Notes under the pieces: generated by a model
Told to the model about the DNA's origin: nothing
Databases searched by the model: none
Seen by the model: only the letters and a program-made list of their open reading frames with translations
Shown: positions 11,329-21,554 of the stretch, one piece after another
Layout: each line of letters opens with the position of its first letter
Position numbering within the stretch: the stretch's first letter is position 1
Program-made: the position numbers and the translations under genes
NCBI RefSeq assembly: GCF_004168365.1
Contig: NZ_CP035704.1
Location: 3,224,001 to 3,288,000 of the forward strand
Direction: 5' to 3'
Length of the DNA stretch: 64,000 nt
From: Pseudolysobacter antarcticus
Lineage (GTDB): Bacteria > Pseudomonadota > Gammaproteobacteria > Xanthomonadales > Rhodanobacteraceae

Positions 11329-11413
11329 TGGTGCCCAAGGGGGGACTCGAACCCCCACAGCTTACGCCGCTACCACCTCAAGGTAGTGCGTCTACCAATT
11401 CCGCCACCTGGGC
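11329..11413 (-). tRNA. tRNA-Leu (GAG anticodon)
   Basis: On the minus strand the sequence folds as an 85-base class II tRNA with encoded CCA. The acceptor stem GCCCAGG pairs with CTTGGGC, with a G-T pair at position 6. The D-loop begins GGCGGAATTGGTAGACGC. The anticodon arm is CTACC-TTGAGGT-GGTAG with anticodon GAG, reading CUC/CUU. A variable arm and the T-arm GGGGGTTCGAGTCCCCC follow. It lies between secG and nuoA, the usual place in this order. Confidence 0.97.
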
Positions 11414-11418
11414 AATTT

Positions 11419-11904
11419 TCAACCTTGCTTGTTTTTCGACTCGTCCGGCTTGTGATCCTTGGCATCAACCTTTTTGGCGGCTGGTGCGGCAGGAGTTGCA
11501 GGCGGCGCAGCAGGCTTGTCGCCTGCGGGAGCGGGCGTTGCAGCGGCATCGGTCGCGGGTGCTTTCGGTACATCACCAGTGACTGGTGGCGTAACTGCAG
11601 CAGGCGGCTTTGCCGGCACATCGGTACCACTCATCACACCCAGATCGTCGACCGGTGCAGAAACACCCGTACCACGACTGAGATAGATACCCATGCCCAG
11701 ACTGAGCACGAAAAACAAACCTGCGAGTACCGCGGTGCTGCGAGTGAGGAACGTTGCCGCTCCCCGCGCACCGAACACGGTTCCCGAAGCGCCCGAGCCG
11801 AAGCCGGACCCTGCCTGTGCACCGGAGCCGCGCTGCAGAAGTACCAGCACGATCATCGCAAGTGCGATCAGGACGTAAATGACATTAAAAGTGATTAAGA
11901 GCAT
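11419..11904 (-). CDS. secG: Protein translocase subunit SecG
   Basis: This is the auxiliary subunit of the SecYEG channel in the inner membrane. The N-terminal ~80 residues are typical: helix 1 (ITFNVIYVLIALAMIVLVLL), the conserved QRGSGAQAGSGFGSGASGTV loop, and helix 2 near residues 55-75. The total is 161 residues against about 110 in E. coli, because of an Ala/Pro/Lys-rich tail of about 75 residues. It lies 14 bases after tpiA and directly before tRNA-Leu. Confidence 0.95.
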   Translation of the reverse strand: MLLITFNVIYVLIALAMIVLVLLQRGSGAQAGSGFGSGASGTVFGARGAATFLTRSTAVLAGLFFVLSLGMGIYLSRGTGVSAPVDDLGVMSGTDVPAKPPAAVTPPVTGDVPKAPATDAAATPAPAGDKPAAPPATPAAPAAKKVDAKDHKPDESKNKQG

Positions 11905-11918
11905 TTGAATGAGTTCAG

Positions 11919-12677
11919 TTAACTTGCATGCGCCTGTGCCGCAGCACAGATCGCGAGAAAATCCGTAGCGACAAGAGCCGCGCCGCCGATCAGACCACCA
12001 TCGACATCCGGCTCGGCGAACAGCTCGACCGCGCTCGCCGGCTTGACACTGCCGCCGTACAGGATACGCACCGAGTTGGAGATTGTAGCATCCTCGCGCA
12101 GCAGTTTGCCACGTATGAAAGCATGTACCGATTGTGCTTGCGACGGACTCGCCGTCAATCCGGTTCCGATCGCCCAGACCGGCTCATACGCAATCACCGC
12201 CTGGGCGAATGCGTTGATCCCGCTGGATTCTACTACCGCATCGATTTGCGCCGCGATGATCTGCTCGGTTTGCCCTGCTTCGCGCTGCTGCAAGGTTTCG
12301 CCGACACACAGAATCGGAATCAATCCTGCGGATTGCGCCTGGGCAAATTTTGCCGCCACGCAGGTATTGCTCTCGGCATGATATTGACGGCGCTCGGAAT
12401 GTCCGACCAACACAAAACGACAACCGATATCGGCCAGCATGCTCGCTGCGATTTCGCCGGTGTAGGCGCCTTGCGCATGTTCGCTGCAATCCTGTGCGCC
12501 GATCGCAAGTCCGCTGTCAGCGGTGATTGCGATCAGATCGGACAGATACGGCGCCGGCGGAAATACCGCGACATCGCAAGACAAACCACGCGCCGCCATG
12601 ATCGCCCGCACCAGCGTTTCGGCTTGCACGCGCGAGCCGTGCATTTTCCAGTTTCCGGCGACCAGCTTTTTGCGCAT
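11919..12677 (-). CDS. tpiA: Triosephosphate isomerase
   Basis: This glycolytic enzyme interconverts dihydroxyacetone phosphate and glyceraldehyde-3-phosphate in the cytosol. From the ATG at 12677 (MRKKLVAGNWKMHGS) it is 252 residues, family-typical. Visible sites are the NWKMH lysine, LVGHSERR with the catalytic His, and AYEPVWAIGTG with the catalytic Glu and mobile loop. The open frame extends 43 codons further upstream, but those residues are not TIM-like. It heads the tpiA-secG-tRNA-nuo series. Confidence 0.97.
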   Translation of the reverse strand: MRKKLVAGNWKMHGSRVQAETLVRAIMAARGLSCDVAVFPPAPYLSDLIAITADSGLAIGAQDCSEHAQGAYTGEIAASMLADIGCRFVLVGHSERRQYHAESNTCVAAKFAQAQSAGLIPILCVGETLQQREAGQTEQIIAAQIDAVVESSGINAFAQAVIAYEPVWAIGTGLTASPSQAQSVHAFIRGKLLREDATISNSVRILYGGSVKPASAVELFAEPDVDGGLIGGAALVATDFLAICAAAQAHAS

Positions 12678-12771
12678 CAGAATGGTTTCAGGTGCAATCA
12701 AGGTCGCGCAGGATAGCTGTCGGCATGTCTTGCAGCAAGCAAATCCAGTGAACCGCGCCCTTGTCCGCAAT

Positions 12772-14529
12772 TCAGGGTGGCAGCGGATTACCGGCCGGAC
12801 AACCATCGCCGGGGCATACGCATTGCCTTCCTGAGCGCGCGCAGGTGAAATGCACTACATATTCTCCGGCGCGAACAGCGGCGCTGATATCTTCGAAATG
12901 CCCCTGACGATATGAGAAAAACAGCGCATCGCGCAATTCACGCGCGTCGGTGCTAGGAAACAAATTCAGATACGCAACCTGCACCCCACCGATATCCAGC
13001 CACGGCACTTGCAAACCATTTCGATAGATCGGCAACATCGGCGCCACGCTTGCTGGCGTCACTGATGTTTGCGCCAGCAGATGCAGCCACGGTGTGTATT
13101 CGGATTGAATCAGACAATGCTGTGCGCGGCTGATATCGCGCAATAACGCCTTAACCACCTCATCCGCAATCGACTTGAAAGCGAGCCCCCACTCCGGCCC
13201 GATATTGAGCAAATAAATCTGACAATGCTGCGTCGGCAGCGTTGCTTGTTCGACGGCAAGTGTCGCGGCTTCTGCCAACGGCTGCAGCGCACGCGAGTCA
13301 CGGCGATAGTCATGCGCGAGTTGATGGGATGCGAACCCCCAGGACAATGCAATCAGCATCGCGCCGCCAGCGCAAAACATGCGCATTCGCACTTTGACGG
13401 CGCCTGGATCAGTGCCGATGAGTCGATCCAGCAACACCGCCGCCAATATGGCTGCACCAGCCAGCGAAAAATAAAACAATCTCGAGTGTACGGCAGTAAA
13501 TTTTGCGTCGAGCGACGCTGCAATCTGCTGCGGCCAGACCAGCGCCATTGGCGCCTGGATCAAGGCCGCAAGGACGATCAATATCAATGCACTAACGATC
13601 TTCAAAGTGAATTCGCTGCGCAGCACCAACCGAGTATGGGTGGCGGCCTTGATCGATGCCGCAATCACCACCAGCGCAGCGACCGTAAAGACAATTTGCG
13701 CAACGAGCGGTAGTCGCGCCCACGCGACCAGATAACGTAAGAAATCTTCACCCCAACGCATCGCACCATTCGCGATTACCTGCAGCAACGGCGCATCGCT
13801 CACCAGACTTCCAGATGGCGAAAAACCGACCATCCACGCGCGCCAGCCGAACCAGCCAATTCCTACCGCAAGCAGCAAGGCCGAAGCACGCACCTCCCCG
13901 GACCAATATCGCTGACTATCGGCACGCGGCCAAATCCACACTATGCCGATGGCGCCGATCATCACCAGGCTGGTTTCTTTCGCCGCCAGCGCCAGCAACA
14001 ACAACATCAGGGTCAGTAGCAGGTAACGCAGTTTCGCAGCGGACCGGTAGCGATACGCCGCGCGCAAAGCCGCAAAACCGAACAATGCGCCGAGCAAATC
14101 GAAACGATCTGCAAGCCACAGGCTGGTACCAATGGCAATCGGGTGCACCGCGAACAGCAAGGCCACTAGCCATGCCAGCAAACGATGACTGGTCAGTGTG
14201 CGCAACAATCGCCACAGCACCAGAGTGACCGCGATATGCAGCAGCAGATTGATCGCGTATTGCGGTTTGATCGCATTGCCGAAGCACTGCACGCTGAGCC
14301 ACCATAGCGCCATGCCGAGCGGGCGAAAATATGGGCTGCCCGGAAAATGCTCCTGCACGAACGGCAATAGCGGATTACGCAGCAGACGCGAATACGTAAC
14401 CAAGGTGAAGTCGTCGAACACAAAATAACTGCGTAATGCCGGCCAATAGACCAACGCCGTGATCGCACACAACGCCAAGCCGGCTAGCAGGCGCGAAAAT
14501 CGTTCCGGGTAAAACGTGGTTGTGGTCAT
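12772..14529 (-). CDS. Polytopic membrane protein, GT-C glycosyltransferase-like
   Basis: This is a 585-residue protein with about ten hydrophobic segments. An early periplasmic loop carries FVFDDFTLV and then YFRPLGMALWW. An acidic DD pair after the first helix is a hallmark of GT-C enzymes that use polyprenyl-phosphate sugars, and the downstream ALLFAVHPIAIGTSLWLADR also resembles that family. The C-terminal ~190 residues are soluble, ending in a four-cysteine segment (CARSGRQCVCPGDGC). The substrate is unknown. It is divergent from the SDR gene and lies 94 bases upstream of tpiA. A role in glycosylating lipid or protein is inference. Confidence 0.6.
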   Translation of the reverse strand: MTTTTFYPERFSRLLAGLALCAITALVYWPALRSYFVFDDFTLVTYSRLLRNPLLPFVQEHFPGSPYFRPLGMALWWLSVQCFGNAIKPQYAINLLLHIAVTLVLWRLLRTLTSHRLLAWLVALLFAVHPIAIGTSLWLADRFDLLGALFGFAALRAAYRYRSAAKLRYLLLTLMLLLLALAAKETSLVMIGAIGIVWIWPRADSQRYWSGEVRASALLLAVGIGWFGWRAWMVGFSPSGSLVSDAPLLQVIANGAMRWGEDFLRYLVAWARLPLVAQIVFTVAALVVIAASIKAATHTRLVLRSEFTLKIVSALILIVLAALIQAPMALVWPQQIAASLDAKFTAVHSRLFYFSLAGAAILAAVLLDRLIGTDPGAVKVRMRMFCAGGAMLIALSWGFASHQLAHDYRRDSRALQPLAEAATLAVEQATLPTQHCQIYLLNIGPEWGLAFKSIADEVVKALLRDISRAQHCLIQSEYTPWLHLLAQTSVTPASVAPMLPIYRNGLQVPWLDIGGVQVAYLNLFPSTDARELRDALFFSYRQGHFEDISAAVRAGEYVVHFTCARSGRQCVCPGDGCPAGNPLPP

Positions 14530-14657
14530 TCCATTTCTTCGTAGCGCATGTTGATGCGCATTCTCCCATCATGTGACACCGACACAACAGCCACCGACGG
14601 CGCCTGCGGATTTTTCGATCTGGCCTCACCAAAATTGCGCTCGAGATACATCGCCTT

Positions 14658-14686
14658 TTGCAGACATGCAAACTTGACGTTACGCT
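14658..14686 (+). promoter_or_regulatory. Candidate sigma-70 promoter for the SDR gene
   Basis: TTGCAG and TACGCT are separated by exactly 17 bases; transcription would begin near 14693, 22 bases before the ATG. The -35 is good but the -10 is only half-matching. The site lies in the divergent gap between the GT-C-like gene and the dehydrogenase. Confidence 0.3.
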
Positions 14687-14714
14687 CGTGCTCCGATCGA
14701 GAGGCAATACAGCC

Positions 14715-15536
14715 ATGAACACACCACAAAAAAACACGCACTGGGCCTTGGTGACAGGCGCATCGGCTGGCATCGGCAGCGAATTCGCACGTGAACTGGC
14801 GGCGCGAGGCGTGAATCTGGTGTTGAGCGCGCGACGCCTGGATCGGCTCAATGCGCTGGCCGATGAGCTCAAGGCAAAACATGCCGTCGCGATCGAATGC
14901 ATTTCCGCCGATCTCGCCGATCCGGCCGCAGCACGTGCACTGGTCGAGGAAATCCATCACCGCGGCATCGCCATCGATGTGCTCATCAACAACGCGGGCT
15001 ACGGCGTGCCCGGCAAATTGACGGCGCCCGCATGGCAGGAACATGCCGATTTTATCCAGGTGCTGATGACAGCGCCGGTCGAGCTTTGTTACCTGCTGTT
15101 GCCGGGAATGCAGCAACGCAGTTACGGCCGTATCGTCAACGTCGCTTCGCTGGCCGGACATATGCCGGGCAGCGCAGGCAATACTTTGTATGGCGCAGCG
15201 AAGGCATTTCTGATCAAGTTTTCGCAATCGCTCGCGCTGGAAAATTCGAGCCGCGGTATTCACGTCTGCGCTTTATGTCCGGGCTTCACGCGATCGGAGT
15301 TTCACGACGTGAGCGGCGCGCGCGGCGTCGTTTCAAAGATGCCAGACTTCATGTGGATGAATGCCGATGTCGTTGTGCGCCAAGGCCTGGATGCGGTCGA
15401 GCGCGGCGATGTCGTTTACATCAATGGCCGCGTGAATCGCCTGCTTCGTTTCTTCGGCAAACACCTGCCGGATCGCATGGCGCTAAAGATGATTCAACGC
15501 CAGTCGAAACGCTTTCGCGTGCAGGATGGAAAATAG
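14715..15536 (+). CDS. Short-chain dehydrogenase/reductase
   Basis: This is a 273-residue classical SDR with a Rossmann fold. The cofactor motif TGASAGIG is at residues 14-21, NNAG at 92-95, and the catalytic triad candidates are Ser145, Tyr159 and Lys163. Arg residues right after the second strand (SARRLDR) favour NADPH over NADH. The substrate cannot be read from sequence; the C-terminus resembles DltE/YqjQ-type reductases. The start at MNTPQKNTHW is chosen because GAGAGG precedes it; an upstream in-frame extension does not fit the fold. Confidence 0.85.
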   Translation: MNTPQKNTHWALVTGASAGIGSEFARELAARGVNLVLSARRLDRLNALADELKAKHAVAIECISADLADPAAARALVEEIHHRGIAIDVLINNAGYGVPGKLTAPAWQEHADFIQVLMTAPVELCYLLLPGMQQRSYGRIVNVASLAGHMPGSAGNTLYGAAKAFLIKFSQSLALENSSRGIHVCALCPGFTRSEFHDVSGARGVVSKMPDFMWMNADVVVRQGLDAVERGDVVYINGRVNRLLRFFGKHLPDRMALKMIQRQSKRFRVQDGK

Positions 15537-15602
15537 CGAGTCGCAACAGAACGCGACGATTTTTCGTTTCGCCCTCTATCCGACTGCGGATCTTCTCAGC
15601 CC

Positions 15603-16541
15603 TTAAATCAACTTGATCTCACGCAATCGTTGCATCAGATAATCGTGCGACAGAATCGGCTCGGGATATCGATTCGGATTTTCCGCAGTCACGCACTGTG
15701 GCAAGGTTTCGATCAGAAAATCCGGATTCGGATGCAGGAAATACGGCACCGAATAACGCGGCTTGCGTGCATCGGGCCCTTGCGGATTGGTCACACGATG
15801 TGTGGTCGACGGGTAAACGTGGTTGCTCAGGCGCTGCAGCATGTCGCCGATATTCACCACGATCGCGTCTCCCGTCGTGGTGATCGGCAACCAATCGCCT
15901 TCGCGCGTGAGCACTTCCAGGCCGGCCGCGCTGGCGCCAACGAGCAAGGTGATGAAGTTGATATCTTCATGCGCACCGGCGCGCACGTTCGGAATATCCA
16001 GCTGCGTGATCGGCGGATAATGAATCGGACGCAGAATCGAATTGCCGTTGTTGGTCTTGTCGTCGAAATAGTTTTCCGGCAAATCGATGTGCAGCGCGAG
16101 CGCGTGCAACACGCGCGAACCGAGCCGGTCGAGCGCGTCAAACAATCCGTAACCGTAACGCTGGAAATCCGCGATTTCGCTCGGCCAGATATTCGGCGGC
16201 ATCACGTCGGCGTACTTCGAATCCCGTGGAATCTCGCGCCCAATATGCCAGAACTCTTTGAGGTCGGGATACTTGCTATCCTTCGCGGTCTCCACACCGA
16301 CAGCGGTGTAGCCACGCGCGCCGCCGCTGCCTTTGATCTGGTAACGCTGCTTGGCCTCCAGCGGCAATGCAAAAAATTGCTGGAACACACGATACGCATC
16401 ATCGATCAGCGCCGGCGAGATGCCGTGGCCATTGATGCCGCAAAAACCGTATTCGCGATACGCGGCGCCGAGCTCGGCGACAAATCCATCGCGATCAGTT
16501 TCGTAACGGCGGATATCCAGCGTGGGCACATGTTTTTGCAT
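15603..16541 (-). CDS. Isopenicillin-N-synthase-like 2-oxoglutarate/Fe(II) oxygenase
   Basis: This 312-residue protein is of the IPNS/plant 2-ODD superfamily. The N-terminal DIOX_N region (PTLDIRRY to GFCGINGHGIS) is followed by the double-stranded beta helix. The iron site is His and Asp in AGAHEDINF plus His in YPSTTHRVTNP, and KPRYSVPYF supplies the R-x-S that binds the 2-oxoglutarate carboxylate. Bacterial members are widespread and mostly uncharacterised, so the substrate is unknown. It converges with the SDR gene and lies 6 bases before glmM's stop, on the same strand and downstream of no obvious promoter of glmM. Confidence 0.8.
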   Translation of the reverse strand: MQKHVPTLDIRRYETDRDGFVAELGAAYREYGFCGINGHGISPALIDDAYRVFQQFFALPLEAKQRYQIKGSGGARGYTAVGVETAKDSKYPDLKEFWHIGREIPRDSKYADVMPPNIWPSEIADFQRYGYGLFDALDRLGSRVLHALALHIDLPENYFDDKTNNGNSILRPIHYPPITQLDIPNVRAGAHEDINFITLLVGASAAGLEVLTREGDWLPITTTGDAIVVNIGDMLQRLSNHVYPSTTHRVTNPQGPDARKPRYSVPYFLHPNPDFLIETLPQCVTAENPNRYPEPILSHDYLMQRLREIKLI

Positions 16542-16547
16542 GATTGA

Positions 16548-17912
16548 TTACTCGGCGGCGGTTTCGATTCGGGTGGCGGCTGATTTTACGGCGGCGACCA
16601 GCTGTTCGACTAGTCGCTCGACCTCGGCTTCATCCTCGGTCTCCACGGTAACTCGCACCAGCGGTTCAGTGCCGGAGGGTCGCAAAACCACGCGACCGCG
16701 ACCGGCCAGCTCATGTTGCACGGCGCCGTAAACACGCTGCACTTCTACATCCGCGAGCAACGCGGCGCCGCCGGCTGCCGGAATATTCACTGTGGTCTGC
16801 GGAATCCGCTGCAGGCCGCGACACAATTCGGCGAGTGACTTTCCAGAACGTACCATCACTTCGAGGATCTGCAGCGCGCTAACCAAACCATCGCCAGTGC
16901 TGGATTTGGTCAGGCACAAAATATGTCCCGAGGCTTCGCCGCCGAGGATGCCATCGTGTTCGCGCAGTTGCTGCATGACGTGGCGATCACCGACATGAGT
17001 GCGCAGAAACGGCACGCCGAGCGCCGTGATCGCCTGCTCCAATCCGTAATTGCTCATCGCGGTGCCGACCACCGGGCCGCGCAATTCACCGCGCGCATGC
17101 CAGTCGCAGGCAAGAATATAAACCAGCGCATCGCCGTCGACTTTCTGCCCATCGGCATCGATCATGAGCACGCGATCGCCGTCGCCGTCGAACGCGATGC
17201 CAAGATCCGCACGATATTCGCGCACGGCATTTTGTAGCGGCTCCAGATGGGTAGAGCCGCCATCGCGATTGATGTTGAGACCGTCCGGCTGGATGCCCAT
17301 CGGAATGATTTCAGCGCCGAGCTCGCCGAGCAATTTCGGGGCGATCTGATACGTCGCGCCGTGCGCGCAATCGAGCACGATGCGCAGGCCGCGCAAGGTC
17401 AATTCCGTGCTCACCGTGGTCTTGCAGAATTCCGCGTAACGCGCCGCGGCATCGTTGATGCGCACGGCCTTGCCGATATGTTCGGATTCGACCGTGGCAA
17501 ATGGCGCATCAAGTTCGCGTTCGATCGCAAGCTCGATTTCGTCGGAAAGTTTTTCGCCTTTCGCCGAAAAAAACTTCACGCCATTGTCGTAATGCGGATT
17601 GTGCGATGCGCTGATGACGATGCCAGCGCTCGCGCGCAGGCTTTGCGTGAGATATGCCACCGCCGGCGTCGGCATCGGGCCTAGCAACTGCACGTCGGCG
17701 CCCGCCGCAACCAGGCCGGCTTCGAGCGCGGACTCGAACATGTAGCCGGAAATGCGTGTGTCCTTGCCGATCAGCACGGTCGCGTGGGTATCTTTGTCCG
17801 CCAGCACCACGCCGATCGCGCGGCCAAGCTTGAGCATGAATTCGGCCGTGATCGGCCACTGGCCGACGCGCCCGCGAATACCATCGGTGCCGAAATATTT
17901 TTTCTGAGTCAT
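16548..17912 (-). CDS. glmM: Phosphoglucosamine mutase
   Basis: This enzyme converts glucosamine-6-phosphate to glucosamine-1-phosphate for UDP-GlcNAc, peptidoglycan and LPS. From [14 protein letters not shown] (ATG at 17912) it is 454 residues. The phosphoserine loop ISASHNPH has Ser103 as the phosphorylated residue. The metal loop is FDGDGDR and the C-terminal phosphate-binding loop is [12 protein letters not shown] 21-codon upstream extension was rejected. It follows folP by 52 bases, the common folP-glmM pairing. Confidence 0.97.
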   Translation of the reverse strand: MTQKKYFGTDGIRGRVGQWPITAEFMLKLGRAIGVVLADKDTHATVLIGKDTRISGYMFESALEAGLVAAGADVQLLGPMPTPAVAYLTQSLRASAGIVISASHNPHYDNGVKFFSAKGEKLSDEIELAIERELDAPFATVESEHIGKAVRINDAAARYAEFCKTTVSTELTLRGLRIVLDCAHGATYQIAPKLLGELGAEIIPMGIQPDGLNINRDGGSTHLEPLQNAVREYRADLGIAFDGDGDRVLMIDADGQKVDGDALVYILACDWHARGELRGPVVGTAMSNYGLEQAITALGVPFLRTHVGDRHVMQQLREHDGILGGEASGHILCLTKSSTGDGLVSALQILEVMVRSGKSLAELCRGLQRIPQTTVNIPAAGGAALLADVEVQRVYGAVQHELAGRGRVVLRPSGTEPLVRVTVETEDEAEVERLVEQLVAAVKSAATRIETAAE

Positions 17913-17964
17913 CGCAAACTGTTCGATGCTGGGTCGCCTAGTGTAGTGCTTCCGGCGCGCGATG

Positions 17965-18864
17965 CTAATCGTCATCCCACAGCCGCGATGTTGCCGCGGG
18001 TTTCGATTTCACTGCCGCAGCGGCGCCGGAATCGACCGCCTGCCAGATCGCCAGCGCATCGCGCGTCGCGGCGACATCGTGCACGCGCACAATCGCGGCG
18101 CCACGCTGCGCTGCGATCAAGGCTGCGGCGACCGAGCCGAATACACGCTCGGCGGACGAACGACCGGTCAAGCTCGCGATCATCGATTTACGCGAAAGCC
18201 CGACCAATAAAGGCACATAGAGAGTCTTGAATTTTTCGAGTTGGCGCAGCAAGGTGAGATTGTGTTCGAGCGTTTTGCCGAAACCAAAACCGACATCGAC
18301 CAGCAGTTTTTTCTTGTCGATCCCGGCGAGCTGGCAGGCAAACAAACGTTCGGCGAGAAATCGATGCACTTCGCCGACCACATCGTCGTATTGTGGACTT
18401 TCCTGCATCGTCTGCGGCTCGCCCTGCATATGCATGAGGCACACGGCGGCGCCGAGTTCAGCGGCGGCATCTAGTGCACCGGGACGACGCAAGGCATAAA
18501 CATCATTGATCAAACCAGCGCCCGCTACGACGGCCGCGCGCATCACTTCGGGTTTGCTGGTATCGATGGAGATCGGCACTTGAGTCTGCGCGGCCAGCGC
18601 TTCGATCACGGGTACGACACGTGCGATTTCTTCATCAGCACTTATCGCTACTGCGCCCGGCCGCGTCGATTCACCGCCGATGTCGAGCAGATCCGCGCCC
18701 TGCTCGACCAGCGCCAGACCGTGCGCAATCGCGCTGCTGGTATCCGAAAATGCGCCACCGTCCGAGAACGAATCCGGTGTGATGTTGAGGATGCCGCAGA
18801 TGCGCGTACGATCCAGCGCGAGGCTGCGACCGCGGCAATCGAGAGTGGGAACAAATGTCAGCAT
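17965..18864 (-). CDS. folP: Dihydropteroate synthase
   Basis: This folate-pathway enzyme joins p-aminobenzoate to hydroxymethyl-dihydropterin diphosphate; it is the sulfonamide target. It is 299 residues with the pterin/phosphate motifs [13 protein letters not shown] and [11 protein letters not shown], then SIDTSKPEV and VGLSRKSMI. It lies after ftsH, but a strong terminator separates them, so it probably has its own promoter. The C-terminal ~25 residues are a basic extension. Confidence 0.96.
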   Translation of the reverse strand: MLTFVPTLDCRGRSLALDRTRICGILNITPDSFSDGGAFSDTSSAIAHGLALVEQGADLLDIGGESTRPGAVAISADEEIARVVPVIEALAAQTQVPISIDTSKPEVMRAAVVAGAGLINDVYALRRPGALDAAAELGAAVCLMHMQGEPQTMQESPQYDDVVGEVHRFLAERLFACQLAGIDKKKLLVDVGFGFGKTLEHNLTLLRQLEKFKTLYVPLLVGLSRKSMIASLTGRSSAERVFGSVAAALIAAQRGAAIVRVHDVAATRDALAIWQAVDSGAAAAVKSKPAATSRLWDDD

Positions 18865-18884
18865 CGCAAGACTGAGTCAGCTCG

Positions 18885-18921
18885 AAAAAATCCGCGCGAG
18901 GATGGATTCCTCGCGCGGATT
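18885..18921 (-). terminator. Rho-independent terminator of ftsH
   Basis: A perfect 14-bp GC-rich stem (18889-18902 with 18908-18921) encloses a 5-base loop. On the minus strand it is followed by a run of T from the six A at 18885-18890. It sits 7 bases after the ftsH stop, so ftsH transcription should end before folP. Confidence 0.9.
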
Positions 18922-18927
18922 CGGATC

Positions 18928-20850
18928 TCAGGTTTGCGCAGCGGGTCCACCGATCGGCCCGGCATTCTTGCCGAAGTCCGATACCGGCGCACCTGGACCA
19001 GGGCCCTGTGTATTGTTGTCGTTCCAGTCGCGTGGCGGACCGGGTTTTTTGCCCTGCATGATGCTGTCGATCTGCAGCGCATCGATGGTTTCATACAACA
19101 AGAGTGCATCCGCCATCATGTGCAATTGTTCGGTGTGCGTAGTCAGAATATCGCGCGCGCGGTGGTAGGCGGTATCGATCACGCTGCGCACGACGACATC
19201 AATCTTGCGCGCGGTTTCTTCGGACACGTGTTTGTGTTGCGTGACCGAACGGCCGAGGAAAACTTCTTCGTCCTCGTCGCTGTAGGTCATCGGTCCGAGT
19301 TCTTCCGATAGGCCGTATTTGGTGACCATGTCGCGTGCCAGCGCGGTCGCACGCTGGATGTCATTCGAGGCGCCAGTGGTGACCTTGTCCTGACCGAAAA
19401 TCAGCTCCTCGGCAACACGCCCGCCGTACAGACTGGCGAGGCGGCTTTCGAGAAACTGCTTGCTGTGGCTGTAACGATCGCCTTCCGGCAAATACATGGT
19501 TACGCCGAGCGCGCGGCCGCGTGGAATGATCGTGACTTTGTAGACCGGATCGTGATCCGGCACGATGCGCCCGACGATGGCGTGGCCCGCTTCGTGATAC
19601 GCGGTGAGTTTTTTCTCGTCGTCGCTCATGAGCATCGAGCGGCGTTCCGAGCCCATCATGATCTTGTCTTTGGCGCGATCGAAATGGCCCTGATTGACCT
19701 CACGCGCATTCTCGCGTGCAGCGAACAGCGCCGCTTCGTTGACGAGGTTGGCGAGATCGGCACCTGAGAATCCCGGGGTGCCACGCGCGATCACGGCCGG
19801 CTCGACATTGGTCGACATCGGTACCTTGCGCATATGCACTTTCAGGATCTGCTCGCGACCGCGCACGTCCGGCAGCGGCACAACCACCTGGCGGTCGAAA
19901 CGGCCCGGACGCAACAGCGCCGGATCGAGCACATCGGGACGGTTGGTTGCGGCGATCACGATCACGCCTTCGTTGCCTTCGAAACCATCCATCTCGACCA
20001 GCAACTGATTCAAGGTCTGCTCGCGCTCGTCATGCCCGCCACCAAGACCGGCACCACGATGGCGACCTACGGCATCGATTTCGTCGATGAAGATAATGCA
20101 CGGCGCTTGTTTCTTCGCCTGCTCGAACATGTCGCGCACGCGGCTTGCGCCGACGCCGACGAACATCTCGACAAAATCCGAACCGGAAATGATAAAGAAC
20201 GGCACTTTCGCTTCGCCGGCAATCGCCTTCGCGAGCAGGGTTTTGCCGGTACCCGGCGAACCAACCATCAGCACGCCGCGCGGAATGCGCCCGCCAAGCT
20301 TCTGGAATTTACCGGGATCGCGCAGGAACTCGACCAGTTCCTTCACTTCTTCCTTGGCTTCGTCGACGCCAGCGACATCCGCAAACGTGATCTTGACCTG
20401 ATCCTCGCCCTGCAAGCGCGCGCGTGAACGACCAAACGACATCGCGCCGCGGCCACCGCCGCCGGACTGCATCTGGCGCATGAAATAAAACAGCACGCCG
20501 AAGATCACGATGAACGGCACCCAGCTCAGCAGCTCGCGCCACAGCGAGAAACCGCTATCCGAGGCTTCCTGCTTGATTTCGACTTTGTGCGACAACAGGC
20601 GATCGACCAATTTTTCGTCGAACGGCGCATTGACCTTGAGCGGCGCGCCACTGCGCAGCGTACCCTCGATCGTCGAGTGATCGTTATGGATCATCACCTT
20701 TGCGACGTTGTTATTGTCGACCTGCCCGAGAAAATCGGAGTAGGACATGTCCTGAGGACCCGCACCCTTCGGGTTGAAACTCTGGAACACCGTGAGCAGC
20801 ACAAGGGCGACTACGCCCCAGAGCAACAAATTCTTGACCATATCGTTCAT
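18928..20850 (-). CDS. ftsH: ATP-dependent zinc metalloprotease FtsH
   Basis: This hexameric inner-membrane AAA+ protease degrades misfolded membrane proteins and short-lived regulators. From ATG 20850 ([12 protein letters not shown]) it is 640 residues. It has two N-terminal helices (about 5-24 and 110-125) flanking a small periplasmic domain. Walker A GSPGTGKT is at 197-204, Walker B IFIDE at 253-257, the zinc motif HEAGH at 419-423, and the tail is Gly/Pro-rich. A TTG six codons upstream is an alternative start and is not preferred. rlmE lies 83 bases upstream, the usual pairing. Confidence 0.97.
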   Translation of the reverse strand: MNDMVKNLLLWGVVALVLLTVFQSFNPKGAGPQDMSYSDFLGQVDNNNVAKVMIHNDHSTIEGTLRSGAPLKVNAPFDEKLVDRLLSHKVEIKQEASDSGFSLWRELLSWVPFIVIFGVLFYFMRQMQSGGGGRGAMSFGRSRARLQGEDQVKITFADVAGVDEAKEEVKELVEFLRDPGKFQKLGGRIPRGVLMVGSPGTGKTLLAKAIAGEAKVPFFIISGSDFVEMFVGVGASRVRDMFEQAKKQAPCIIFIDEIDAVGRHRGAGLGGGHDEREQTLNQLLVEMDGFEGNEGVIVIAATNRPDVLDPALLRPGRFDRQVVVPLPDVRGREQILKVHMRKVPMSTNVEPAVIARGTPGFSGADLANLVNEAALFAARENAREVNQGHFDRAKDKIMMGSERRSMLMSDDEKKLTAYHEAGHAIVGRIVPDHDPVYKVTIIPRGRALGVTMYLPEGDRYSHSKQFLESRLASLYGGRVAEELIFGQDKVTTGASNDIQRATALARDMVTKYGLSEELGPMTYSDEDEEVFLGRSVTQHKHVSEETARKIDVVVRSVIDTAYHRARDILTTHTEQLHMMADALLLYETIDALQIDSIMQGKKPGPPRDWNDNNTQGPGPGAPVSDFGKNAGPIGGPAAQT

Positions 20851-20933
20851 GTGCTTACGCTCGCTCAAAAGATCTTGAAGAAGTTTGACTGTAATTCTGT
20901 TGCAATTCGCCCGACTCGTTTTTGCAAAACGCT

Positions 20934-21554
20934 CTATGCACGCTTGCCGACGCCGAGCGCATACACCTCGTTGGAACGCATGCGCGAGGCTTTTGGTTTA
21001 CGGATGCTGACGCGCTCATAGCCTGTACGCAAGTTCCGTAAGAATTCGTCAAAACCACGCCCTTGAAACAGCTTAATCAGAAACGTGCCACCGGGCTTGA
21101 GGTTCAACGCTGCGAATTCCTGCGCCAACTCAGCCAGATGCATGGAGCGTGCCTGATCCGTCATCTCCACACCACTCATATTGGGGGCCATATCGGATAG
21201 CACAAGATCGACCTTTTCGCCGTGCAGGCTGGCCTCGAGCGCGTGCAAAACCGCGTCTTCGCGAAAATCGCCCTCGATGAACTCGACCCCGGCGATACCC
21301 TGCATCGGCAGGATGTCCAGCGCGATAATGCGTCCGGCATCCTTCAGCTGTTCACGCACCATTTGCGACCATCCGCCGGGCGCTGCACCAAGATCGACCA
21401 CGACCATGCCGGGCCTGAGCAGGCGATCGCGCTCAAGCAATTCTTGCAGTTTGAATACCGCTCGCGAGCGCCAGCCTTCAGCCTGCGCGCGTTTGACGTA
21501 GGGATCGTCGAAATGTTCCTTGAGCCAGCGCTGGCTGCTCTTGCTGCGTTGCAT
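20934..21554 (-). CDS. rlmE: 23S rRNA (uridine-2'-O)-methyltransferase
   Basis: This FtsJ/RrmJ family enzyme makes Um2552 in 23S rRNA. It is 206 residues, with the SAM loop [14 protein letters not shown] near residue 50, [12 protein letters not shown] with the catalytic Asp, and the Lys in FLIKLFQG. It is immediately upstream of ftsH and divergent from yhbY, the arrangement seen across gammaproteobacteria. Confidence 0.96.
   Translation of the reverse strand: MQRSKSSQRWLKEHFDDPYVKRAQAEGWRSRAVFKLQELLERDRLLRPGMVVVDLGAAPGGWSQMVREQLKDAGRIIALDILPMQGIAGVEFIEGDFREDAVLHALEASLHGEKVDLVLSDMAPNMSGVEMTDQARSMHLAELAQEFAALNLKPGGTFLIKLFQGRGFDEFLRNLRTGYERVSIRKPKASRMRSNEVYALGVGKRA

Noticed and set aside
15539-15565. 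Terminator between the SDR and oxygenase genes
   Set aside because: Only a five-base stem (GTCGC/GCGAC) precedes a short T-run; too weak to call.
18928-20850. GSPGTGKT instead of GPPGTGKT Walker A in FtsH as an anomaly
   Set aside because: I recall the serine variant in other Xanthomonadales FtsH proteins, and it keeps all catalytic residues.
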